From positions 1 through 6,706 of the forward strand of contig JBAZRN010000039.1 in the NCBI GenBank assembly GCA_041663325.1: 6,706 bases of DNA, written 5' to 3'. This stretch comes from CAJBLF01 sp041663325 (GTDB lineage: Bacteria; Patescibacteriota; Gracilibacteria; Absconditabacterales; Absconditicoccaceae). Positions 1-6,531 of the stretch are shown piece after piece; within the stretch, counting starts at the first letter, position 1, and every line of letters starts with the position of its first letter. Under the pieces are notes generated by a model. The model searched no databases. It was not told where the DNA came from and saw nothing but the letters and a program-made list of their open reading frames with translations. Both the position numbers and the translations under genes were made by a program.

Positions 1-572
1 TCTGCTCCGACACTATTCAAAAAGTCGATAAGATTTCTTACATTAGGCTCTATAGCGACTTGGTAAATATTGATATCGTAGTCTATACCGGAAGCAAAAG
101 TAAGGTAGATCAACAAAGCCTCTATCGCCGTCACAGAAAACTCCTGCATCATGATATTTTTTTTCGGCTTGCCAATGACTTCATACGTTTTGAATTCATT
201 TTGCGTCAGTTGTATCCCTGCTTGTTTCAATGCATCATCAAAGGTATCTAGTGGCCTCTTGCCAATATTGCATCCTCAGCTTCCAACAAATTTCACTTTG
301 CCGTATTTAATCAGTCCAAAAGGGATAAGCAAGATAGATGCCCTGAATTTCTTCGCCAAATCATCAGTTAGATCAAAAAATTTTTCTGATTTCTTAATCG
401 CATTTTGAGCTAGCGTTTCCATGGACATTATATCTTTGATATTTGGTTTATTGATTAGCGTCACTTGATTATCAATACAATAATTAGCCACCACAATAGG
501 CAACGCCGCATTTTTGCTTCCAGAGATGGTCACTTCTCACTTGAGATTGGGTGAATATTCGATTTGGAACAT
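1..572 (-). CDS. murA: UDP-N-acetylglucosamine 1-carboxyvinyltransferase MurA, N-terminal part (cut by left edge)
   Basis: MurA transfers enolpyruvate from PEP to UDP-GlcNAc, the first committed cytosolic step of peptidoglycan synthesis. About 190 of the usual ~420 residues are in the window; the C-terminal part lies beyond the left edge. Visible motifs: GEVTISGSKNAALP at residues 12-25, whose K20-N21 match the E. coli Lys22-Asn23 pair; RASI at 77-80; and SGGCNIGKRPLD at 98-109, which carries the PEP-binding loop Cys (C101, equivalent to E. coli Cys115) and R106. Glycines 12 and 99 are both encoded by UGA and are conserved in the family, which is strong evidence for code 25. The ATG at 572 places the G-E-V-T-I-S-G motif at the usual distance from the N terminus. 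No clear Shine-Dalgarno is present. An EPSP synthase (AroA) is less likely because G-G-C-x-I-G-x-R-P is typical of MurA. Confidence 0.93.
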
Positions 573-625
573 AACTAAAATATAATGAAAAACTAAAAGT
601 GAATAGTGAAAAACGTATGAATTCT

Positions 626-654
626 ATTATTATGGACTATTATTGCTTTGTCAT
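626..654 (-). promoter_or_regulatory. Putative sigma-70-type promoter of murA
   Basis: On the minus strand ATGACA (654-649) is followed after 17 nt by AATAAT (631-626). Each box differs from the TTGACA/TATAAT consensus at one position. The -10 box lies about 53 nt upstream of the murA ATG. The region is AT-rich, so chance matches are possible. Confidence 0.45.
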
Positions 655-726
655 ATATCAAGCATATATATGAAAACCGTTCGTATTTTCAAGAAAAGAA
701 AAAATCATATCTTCCATGCATACGTC

Positions 727-755
727 ATTCCGGCGTTAAGTTTTGCAGCCGGAAT
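727..755. repeat. Palindromic intergenic element (ATTCCGGC ... GCCGGAAT)
   Basis: A perfect 8-bp inverted repeat (727-734 and 748-755) encloses 13 nt. It is markedly GC-richer than its surroundings and is preceded by CGTC. It resembles the short dispersed REP-like palindromes of the GTCATTCCGGC type found between genes in many bacteria. It lies between the terminator of the 761-1033 gene and the murA promoter and lacks a T tract, so it is more likely a dispersed repeat than a terminator. Confidence 0.5.
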
Positions 756-760
756 CTATA

Positions 761-1033
761 CTATAAAAAAAACTCCAGCAAACTGGAGCATAAATACATA
801 TACATAGTTCAAAGGCCATGACAACTTGTCAAATAATACGCCCCTTGTTCAATCTCAGAAGGCACAATTTCATTCTCTTCAAGTTCATCATAAGTTTTAC
901 CCATAACTTCTCTTATCTTGTTTTCGAAGTTAGTGATTTCAAATTTAAGGATCTGACCAGCAGCAGAAAGTCCCCGACTTTTTTGATAAATTTTAGCTGT
1001 CTCAATTCGAGATTTTAACTCTGTAACATTCAT
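761..1033 (-). CDS. Small protein of unknown function; 74 or 90 residues depending on how UGA is read
   Basis: I do not recognise this protein. The frame starts at ATG 1033 and codes for a charged, probably helical product rich in Lys and Glu, beginning MNVTELKSRIETAK. After residue 74 (ending in S-C-H-G-L) there is a UGA at 811-809. With UGA = Gly the frame continues 16 more codons to UAG at 763-761, adding a hydrophobic tail (G-T-M-Y-M-Y-L-C and so on). That tail is encoded across an intrinsic terminator (765-788), so transcripts would end before the UAG. This favours a true end at 809, which conflicts with the code used by the neighbouring genes. Other explanations are a sequencing error near the end or that the gene is not real. 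It has its own promoter-like boxes (1074-1101). No Shine-Dalgarno is visible. Confidence 0.5.
765..788 (-). terminator. Rho-independent terminator of the small minus-strand gene
   Basis: On the minus strand CTCCAG (788-783), a 4-nt loop TTTG and CTGGAG (778-773) are followed by eight Ts (772-765). A perfect 6-bp GC-containing stem with a U tract is a textbook intrinsic terminator. In the plus direction it has no T tract, so it serves the minus strand. Under code 25 it would lie inside the end of the upstream reading frame; see the 761-1033 entry. Confidence 0.75.
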
Positions 1034-1073
1034 AAAAAATAATTTAAGTTAATAGCTTTTGTTTTAGAAAAAT

Positions 1074-1101
1074 ACTATAAACATTTTTATATAAATAACA
1101 A
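1074..1101 (-). promoter_or_regulatory. Putative promoter of the small minus-strand gene
   Basis: On the minus strand TTGTTA (1101-1096), a 16-nt spacer and TATAGT (1079-1074) give a sigma-70-like pair about 41 nt upstream of the ATG at 1033. The -10 box matches TATAAT at five of six positions. The surrounding DNA is very AT-rich, so the call is tentative. Confidence 0.4.
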
Positions 1102-1162
1102 GACAAATTCAAAAATATGGAAGTGTTAAAATATTAGAAAATGAAAAGATGCATAATTAATT

Positions 1163-1210
1163 TTTCAATCTTTCCACCTTTCAATCTTTCAATGTTTCCA
1201 TATTTCAATC
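1163..1210. repeat. Six phased 8-bp tandem repeats, consensus TTTCAATC
   Basis: Positions 1163-1210 split exactly into six octamers: TTTCAATC, TTTCCACC, TTTCAATC, TTTCAATG, TTTCCATA, TTTCAATC. All start with TTTC and the phase never slips. The array abuts the GC-rich palindrome in which korB ends (1207-1226). No open frame on either strand here looks like a protein. Confidence 0.75.
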
Positions 1211-1226
1211 CCGCCTGTGGCGGATT
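1207..1226. repeat. GC-rich palindrome containing the korB stop codon
   Basis: CCGCC (1211-1215), TGT loop and GGCGG (1219-1223), extended by AAT/ATT arms with one bulged C at 1210, form a small hairpin. It stands out by GC content and resembles the short dispersed palindromes (CCCGCCTGTGGCGG type) seen in many candidate-phylum assemblies; that resemblance is from memory. The korB UAA (1227-1225) overlaps its edge, suggesting that the element created the present korB end. There is no T tract on either side, so it is not a typical terminator. Confidence 0.55.
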
Positions 1227-1827
1227 ACCATTTTCTCCAGCTTGGACATTGCTGATCAACATCTATATGAGAGAATCATTGATGCAAGATACCATCTACG
1301 ATAGCTTGGGTGAGCAGTGGCAAATCCTTGTCTATCATATGGACAGAATATGCGCATCCTGCAGCTTTTGCAAGCGCATTAGGATCGAATGGCAATATTT
1401 CATTTCCTTCAGGAGTAGATTTAGTTTTGACGTGAAGTGGAGTCGTCGGAGATGCTTGACCAGTAGTCAATCCATAATTTTCATTATTAGCGACGATATA
1501 GGTCAGATTGATATCTCTTCTGCACGAATGCAAAAAATGCCCCAATCAAATGCCATATCCATCTCCATCTCATCCGTAGACAATCACTGTCAACTCAGGA
1601 TTAGCAAGTTTTATTCCTGTAGCAAATGGTAAACTTCTCCCATGCAAGGTCTCACATCCATAGCTGTCGATATACTGACTTATTTTGCTTGCGCAACCGA
1701 TACCAGAAACAACGACTACATTATGCTTTGGAATATTTAGTTGTTTGAGCGCGCTCTTAATCGCCGCATGGATAAGAAAATTTCAGCAACCAGGACATCG
1801 TTGGATTTTAGTAAGATTTGTTCTCAT
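1225..1827 (-). CDS. korB: 2-oxoacid:ferredoxin oxidoreductase beta subunit (KorB/PorB type), C-terminally short
   Basis: The beta subunit binds thiamine pyrophosphate (TPP) and a [4Fe-4S] cluster. With KorA it decarboxylates a 2-oxoacid to acyl-CoA and reduces ferredoxin. Read with UGA = Gly the gene gives 200 residues. Visible: CPGCG at 11-15 and C45 in S-G-I-G-C, three cluster ligands; G-G-D-G-D-G at 85-90 with N-N-E-N-Y-G-L at 114-120, the Mg/TPP motif; T-G-Q-A-S-P-T-T-P at 122-130; and C194 in QQCPSW, the likely fourth ligand. Four UGA codons fall on glycines, including those of CPGCG, GDGDG and HQGF. The protein stops six residues after C194, inside a palindrome, whereas family members run to about 270-300 residues, so some 70-100 C-terminal residues are missing. 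The ATG at 1827 is the only one after an upstream UAA in frame. The substrate (2-oxoglutarate, pyruvate or another) cannot be told. Confidence 0.9.
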
Positions 1828-1893
1828 TGCGCATATAGTTTAGGATTAAAATATTGAATAGATAGTCATCACGAAATGTATAATTTATAATGC

Positions 1894-1906
1894 ATAATTG
1901 ATAATT
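1894..1906 (+). repeat. Left copy of a 13-bp inverted repeat flanking the four-helix gene
   Basis: ATAATTGATAATT here is the exact reverse complement of AATTATCAATTAT at 2313-2325. The copy lies 10 nt beyond the stop of the four-helix bundle gene. Further AT-rich similarity (AATTTATAAT) continues next to both copies. The low complexity means chance or a generic intergenic AT repeat cannot be excluded. Confidence 0.5.
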
Positions 1907-1916
1907 ATGGTGTTTT

Positions 1917-2273
1917 TTATGTATAAAATTTATCATTTTGTTTAGTATTTTTGACTATAGTAGTAAGAATTTTTACTAATTGTTCACATTCATTCTTTAT
2001 TATGGATACATTCTCATCAAATCATTCAGAGAGAATCTCAAGCCAATATAATGTTTCATATGATTCTTTCAAAGCGATACTCATCTTGTTCACAAAATCT
2101 TTTCTGCTCTGACCTCACTGAGCCTCACGGATATTAGCTCAAATACTAGTTCAACTCTTAAATATCTGAGATGCTACCTCGAAATATTTCTTATCTTTCA
2201 ATGATAAATAATATTTGGAAATCGCTATTCAAAACTTCAAAGACCTCTTTAATATATCATGTTCCATATACAT
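1917..2273 (-). CDS. Four helix bundle protein (S23 / 23S rRNA intervening-sequence family)
   Basis: Read with UGA = Gly this gives 118 residues, the normal size for the family. The signature is at residues 40-80: SGTSIGANIREAQ, then G-G-Q-S-R-K-D-F, K-M-S-I-A-L-K-E and E-T-L-Y-W-L-E-I-L, the core of the S23/IVP four-helix bundle. Five UGA codons encode glycines, among them those of S-G-T-S-I-G-A-N. The biochemical role of the family is unclear. Members are encoded in intervening sequences of 23S rRNA genes and as free-standing genes, and the diversity-generating-retroelement protein Avd has a related fold; no reverse transcriptase is visible here. The gene separates korA from korB and is bracketed by a 13-bp inverted repeat, which suggests a later insertion. 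The start may be ATG 2273 or ATG 2267; neither has a Shine-Dalgarno. Confidence 0.88.
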
Positions 2274-2312
2274 CAAACAAGAAATAAAAAAGTTCCGCCA
2301 TTATTAATTATA

Positions 2313-2325
2313 AATTATCAATTAT
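2313..2325 (-). repeat. Right copy of the 13-bp inverted repeat, overlapping the korA stop
   Basis: AATTATCAATTAT is the exact reverse complement of 1894-1906. It contains the last codons and UAA stop of korA (2317-2315), so the final residues of KorA are encoded by the repeat. It lies 40 nt upstream of the four-helix start. Confidence 0.5.
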
Positions 2326-3995
2326 AAATTCATTCTATTTCTTCCAAAAATATCGGATATAACGTATACTTTCTGTAATGATTGATTTTTCATTCCCACT
2401 TAGCATCATGCAAGAGACACTTATTGGTCACTCGCTCTTCCATCTGACCGCTCTTATTCATTTCCACAAAAATCAATTGTTTAATCTGTTTATTCTTCTC
2501 ATCCAAAAATTCCTTTAATTTCATATCAAACGGCTGAAATACTTTCATAATAATCAATCAAAAATCTGAAGAAATATCTGACAAATCTGAAATAGTATCT
2601 GATATTTCTTCTCAGATTCTTCAGGACTTTTTCAGATTTTTCTGACGGATGAAATCCGCAAGCACATAACGATTAACACCATAGGTAACGAAGAATTTTT
2701 TCGCATCGGGATTGATAATTTCGTATCCGTAGAAATCCTCGGTAAACTCTTGCTGCACGAAGGTATCCAGCTTTCTAAATCTTTTATCCTGCTGTTGTTT
2801 TTTAAAGGTTGGATCTTCATTCGTCGCACCATATTCATCGTGTTCGTATGAGGTAGCGATAAATTCTCCATTTTCTGTACCGGGAATAACAACAGGTGAA
2901 ATGCCATCTTTCTCATCAGCATATCTTTTGTAATCATCAGACGATTTTCCTCCATCTTCCTCTATTTTCCTCAATTTTCCTCTATTTATTTCTTCCACAA
3001 CTAAGCTCTTGGTATCTATAGAAAGATATGATTCCGAGAATTGTTTATCAATCAGAAAGATAACAGGATGTTGATATTGATCAGACCGATTCAATGCCTT
3101 TCAGATTAAAGTATATCATTCTTCAAAAGTAGAAGGCGCTAATACTATGGGATACGTATCACCAAAACTTGCATTCAACGCATAATTTAAATCTGACTGA
3201 CCAGTATAAGTTGGTGTTCCTGTACTTGGACCATCACGCTGAGAAAGGATATATACTCATCAGAGTTCAGCTTGATTGGAAAAGCTGATAGATTCTGTCA
3301 TCAATGCAAATCCTCCTCCACTCGTCCCGCACATAGCTCTCTTGCCGGCAAACTTAGCACCAAGCATGGCTATACTGACTGCAATTTCGTCTTCTCACTG
3401 AAAGAAAGTTACTGCTTTATTTTCTATAACCACGTCAATAAGCGAACTTGCTGGCGTCATCGGATACGCAGCATAGAAATCCATACCCGCAGCAACAGCT
3501 CAGGTACCTACCATTTCATTTCAAAAAACAAACTGTTTAGCTGGTCAGACATTTTTGGATAAATCATATGTAGCGGTTTTAATATGTTCATATCACTTAG
3601 CCAAAATTGCTATATTTTCAGTCAAGGAATCACCGCTAAACTGACTCGCCAACAATTTTTCGCCTTCTTCACGAACGATACCAAGAAGTTTCAAAGCAGA
3701 TCAGAAGAAGAAAACGTTTTTATATTTCACTGTGGAATCTTTGAGCGGATATATTTTTTTGAGTTTATAGAGTTTTGTGTTTTTAGTCACAGAATATTCA
3801 TCAAATGGGAAAAAATGATCTATAGTTTGAGTAATGAAAGGATGTGCACCTGCTTGTCCAGTAGGTAAATCTGAAATATAGAGAAAAAAGTTATNNNNNN
3901 NNNNATCATTTAGCCGATAATAACTGTCCAAGAAGTAGTCCAGAAGTATTTACTCCAGTACCTGCAGCTCAAGAGAAGCCGATTGAAATTTTCAT
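2315..3995 (-). CDS. korA: 2-oxoacid:ferredoxin oxidoreductase alpha subunit, gamma-alpha fusion (KorA type), interrupted by an assembly gap
   Basis: KorA supplies the CoA-binding gamma domain and the pyrimidine-binding alpha domain of the KorAB heterodimer. The N terminus reads MKISIGFSGAAGTGVNTSG, the gamma-domain glycine-rich start. After the Ns come LKLLGI and G-N-E-M-V-G-T-G-A-V-A-A-G at the start of the alpha domain (from 3523), then YPMTPASS, QGEDEIA, CGTSGGGFALMTE, QRDGPSTGTPT, PVVIPGTENGEF, E-H-D-E-Y-G and, near the end, YRKYTLYP. I count 18 UGA codons, all read as Gly. The alpha part is full length (~400 residues). The gamma part (~157 residues plus the unknown gap) looks somewhat short. 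Ten Ns do not keep frame; a gap divisible by three would. A Ser-Asp repeat linker (ISDTISDLSDISSD) lies at about 2564-2610. The gene precedes the four-helix gene and korB on the same strand. Confidence 0.9.
3848..3866. repeat. Hairpin repeat inside korA encoding L-P-T-G-Q-A-G
   Basis: ACCTGCT (3848-3854) and AGTAGGT (3860-3866) pair over seven positions, one of them G-T, around a 5-nt loop. In the korA frame it yields L-P-T-G-Q-A-G, at a place where gamma domains usually carry a P-S-L-I-R-G-G-H-like stretch. Short hairpins translating to this kind of peptide resemble dispersed palindromes. It lies only about 28 nt from the assembly gap. Confidence 0.4.
3895..3904. other. Scaffold gap (10 Ns) inside korA
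   Basis: Ten Ns interrupt the gamma domain. On the minus strand the frame before the gap (...L-L-S-A-K-G) and after it (...N-F-F-L-Y-I-S-D-L-P) join only if the missing length is a multiple of three, so ten is a placeholder rather than the true size. Confidence 0.95.
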
Positions 3996-4103
3996 AAAAT
4001 TACATGATTAAAAGAGTAAAAAATCTGTAGATCGCTGTATTCTGAATTGATACCTAACGCACTAAGATCATCAGTAGCTATTGTTTATGTTGCTCAATAT
4101 CTT

Positions 4104-4131
4104 TTTATAGCAAAATATATACACAAAACAA
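4104..4131 (-). promoter_or_regulatory. Possible korA promoter
   Basis: On the minus strand TTGTTT (4131-4126), 16 nt and TATAAA (4109-4104, preceded by TTTTGC) form a weak sigma-70-like pair. It would give a leader of about 100 nt before the korA ATG at 3995. I saw no strong riboswitch-like fold in that leader. Low confidence because of the AT-rich background. Confidence 0.3.
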
Positions 4132-4168
4132 TGTAAAAAAAATATAAATTATTGTAATTGATATTGGA

Positions 4169-4199
4169 TTGACAATATGTATATTTGATGAAATGTATT
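4169..4199 (+). promoter_or_regulatory. Possible promoter of the kinase-like gene
   Basis: A perfect TTGACA (4169-4174) lies just upstream of the plus-strand gene, with TGTATT (4194-4199) 19 nt later as the best -10 candidate. The spacing is long and the -10 weak. If used, transcription would begin near 4206, which would exclude the ATG at 4188 as the start. Confidence 0.25.
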
Positions 4200-4211
4200 T
4201 ATCCCGTACAT

Positions 4212-5984
4212 ATGTTTTCTATGGATCAAAGAATCCCTATGAACACCAAATCGCTACAAGCACACTTTAGAAGTGATTACGAGGATTTCTTTGCAAAAAA
4301 CAACCTGATTGTGAGTGGATGTTTCACGGCTCCTCTAGCTCCTACATGAGTAGGTCATGTGTCAAAATTTATGCGCATAAAGTTTAAGCTGCCAATAAAA
4401 ATGTATTTGTGAGTCAATACTAATCAGACCGGAGAAATTCGTTTTGAAAATTTTTTCATATATAATACAATAGTACACCACTTTGAAAATCATGAGTTTA
4501 ATGCAGTGGTAGATAATGAAGAGCAGAAGATCATAGAATTTATAAAAAATTTTTTAAAAGAACATAACAAAGAACAAGGGCTTACCATAAATATTCTTTC
4601 AGAATGATGAAGATGATTTTCGCTTTCTTTTTCATCAACGTTTGCATCAGTTTTAGCGGTTGCTCTCTATAGAGCTGTTGGGAAGATCACAGAAAAAGAT
4701 ATGGCAAACTACGAGGAGTTTATGCAATCTGAGGTATTTCGCGAAATAGAAATTACCACATGGCAAATAGCATCATTCACAAGGTATGGAAACTCATCCT
4801 GAGGGTTGCATGTCTTATGCAAATCATATACTCCAGGACTTTTTTATTGTGAAACATTTGATACGGACATAAAAGCAGAAAAAATAAAAGATCTCAATCG
4901 TTCATTTACTTCGTTTACCAAGTTATTTAATATAGAAGAACATAATTATCTCCCATTTGATTATGCAATAGTTTTTTCATGATCACCGAACAATTCCCAG
5001 AAAATAGAAAAAGCAATCCAATTGGATGAGAAAAAATTTCAAAAATACCAAGAATTTGTAGATACCAAGGTATTGCCTATTACCAAACTCAAAAAAGATG
5101 TTCATTTTATGCAAACATTATATGGAGGTGTATACAATCAATTTGTAGATATGTTTGCCCTGTCTACGGTTATGATTTTGGAGAGTTTAGAAAAGATATA
5201 TACCGAAGGCGAAGATAATATAAACACAGAACATCTGATTGACACGGTAAATACGGTAAGATACCTCTTTTACATGTTGGAAAAAGACTCTTCAAACTTT
5301 ATTGAAAAGTTCACTTCGCTTTTCCATGAAGCGACAAACAATAAAGAAAAAATAGGTATGGTAAATAGTTATTCCAGCAAATTATGAGGAAGTTGTCTAG
5401 TAATCATGAAGGATGGAACCAATAAAAAACATTTTTTTGAAACCATAGAAAAATTAAAATCTGAATATCCAGACATGCAGTTGCCTTATGCTTCACGAAT
5501 AGATGGAATAACAAAAGATGGAATCCAGATAGAGCAAAATATTTCAGCAAAGATATTTTCTACGTATATTCAGAAAGACAAAGTATTTTGCAAAAACAAT
5601 CAGGGAGAATGTTTTTTGTGAAATTACAATGAAATTATCAATGCGCATAAAGAATGACTATTGCTTGATGCCATCGACAACAAGATCTATCTCAACGGAA
5701 GAAAATTAACTTCAACAGATCTTTGTTCGCAGACCTCTACTATCAGCATCTTGTGAAAATTATTGGACAACATAGGTCAGGATTTAGAAAATAAAGAATT
5801 AGAGATTTCCAGTTACAGCAAAAACAAGAATGAAATGTTGGGTAAAATTGTAATACCTCTCATCTCTCTCATCAAGAAAGAGACAGACTCTAAGTTTCCT
5901 TTGATCTGCAAGTGAAGCATGTTTAATTTTTATATGAAAATTAATGCAAGCGACTTTAAGGTTTTTATTGTCAAAAAAATATAA
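4212..5984 (+). CDS. Probable GHMP-superfamily kinase-like protein with a long C-terminal extension
   Basis: With UGA = Gly this is one frame of 590 residues ending in UAA; under the standard code it is fragments. GHMP-like features in order: ILSEGGRGFSLSFSS at 128-142, resembling the P-x-G-x-G-L-G-S-S ATP-phosphate loop, followed by a helix; NSSGG at 194-198, resembling the P-S-G-x-D motif but with no Asp in place; YAIVFSGSPNNSQ at 251-263; and LGGSCLVIM at 391-399, resembling the third glycine-rich motif. Residues 430-590 go beyond the usual 300-400-residue family length; the last ~90 (S-S-Y-S-K-N-K-N-E-M, F-P-L-I-C-K-G-S) I do not recognise. Twelve UGA codons occur, three in the phosphate loop. 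The substrate is unknown (mevalonate, phosphomevalonate or sugar kinases are relatives). The start is uncertain: ATG 4188, 4212, 4221 or 4239, none with a Shine-Dalgarno. It is divergent from korA. Confidence 0.6.
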
Positions 5985-6028
5985 AATCATTGAAACTATC
6001 GGTTGATAATAATTTCTTATTTTTTTCC

Positions 6029-6057
6029 GTTTTTTTCTTTTTCTAGAAATATAGAAT
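6029..6057 (+). promoter_or_regulatory. T-rich promoter element, copy 1
   Basis: GTTTTTTTCTTTTT (6029-6042), a 9-nt spacer and TAGAAT (6052-6057; five of six matches to TATAAT) lie about 42 nt before the ATG at 6099. The same arrangement with identical spacing recurs at 6532-6560, and both copies have ATTTTTTTC slightly further upstream. Repetition in front of two separate genes argues for a shared promoter or regulator site. Confidence 0.55.
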
Positions 6058-6098
6058 GAGCGGCATTACCGTTCACTTTATTTTTTCTAGTGAATCAT

Positions 6099-6398
6099 AT
6101 GGAAAACCAGAAATCTGTTGGAGATGCCGAACAGCTTATTCCTTTAGCTGCCATCATCAAGAATAAAACAAGAACGGATCTCAATAAACTGATAAGGAAA
6201 ATAATAAAGGACTATCTTCTCAAAGAAAAAGACCTCCAAAAAATACATGACTTCTTCACCTTCATTTACGACAATATTTACTATGACATAATCTTCAAAA
6301 AGATATCTATCAACAAACAGACGGTAAGGACATTAGAAACCTTAGCCATGCCAATATTCAACAAAAAAATTATAGATACTATATTGAAAAGACTTTAA
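6099..6398 (+). CDS. Small protein of unknown function
   Basis: I do not recognise this 99-residue, lysine- and isoleucine-rich protein. After a short polar start (MENQKSVGDAEQ) it looks mostly helical, with T-D-L-N-K-L-I-R-K-I-I-K-D-Y and L-L-K-E-K-D-L-Q-K-I as amphipathic stretches, and it is basic overall. No signal peptide or membrane segment is evident. It has a single glycine (GGA) and no UGA, so it says nothing on the code; it ends in UAA. A GTG at 6090 in the same frame would add three residues; I prefer the ATG. No clear Shine-Dalgarno precedes either. It has its own T-rich promoter element (6029-6057) and an intrinsic terminator (6427-6458), so it appears to be monocistronic. Confidence 0.65.
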   Translation: MENQKSVGDAEQLIPLAAIIKNKTRTDLNKLIRKIIKDYLLKEKDLQKIHDFFTFIYDNIYYDIIFKKISINKQTVRTLETLAMPIFNKKIIDTILKRL

Positions 6399-6426
6399 AT
6401 TGCAGAAAGCAAGACAAATCAACACT

Positions 6427-6458
6427 TCCTCTACTTCCGTCAAATAGAGGATTTTTTT
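6427..6458 (+). terminator. Rho-independent terminator after the small plus-strand gene
   Basis: TCCTCTA (6427-6433) pairs perfectly with TAGAGGA (6445-6451) across an 11-nt loop and is followed by seven Ts (6452-6458). It lies 29 nt after the UAA of the 6099-6398 gene and separates it from the next promoter. Confidence 0.8.
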
Positions 6459-6531
6459 AAATAAAAATTTATCAAAAAAACATTGATAGAGATTGAAATA
6501 GTAAACGAATATTTTTTTCTGCGTTTTCTCA

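Noticed and set aside
1163..1226. TTTCAATC / GATTGAAA units as a CRISPR array remnant
   Set aside because: GATTGAAA resembles the end of some CRISPR repeats, but the unit is only 8 bp with no 25-40-nt spacers and no cas genes nearby.
1141..1632. 163-codon plus-strand open frame opposite korB
   Set aside because: It is antisense to korB, whose motifs are unmistakable under code 25; the frame shows no recognisable protein signal and starts inside the octamer repeats.
1917..2273. Four-helix protein as the Avd component of a diversity-generating retroelement
   Set aside because: No reverse transcriptase, template repeat or variable repeat is visible; the sequence fits the general S23-type family better.
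3272..3868. Plus-strand open frames of about 95 codons opposite korA
   Set aside because: They are antisense shadows of korA, which has clear alpha-subunit motifs on the minus strand throughout.
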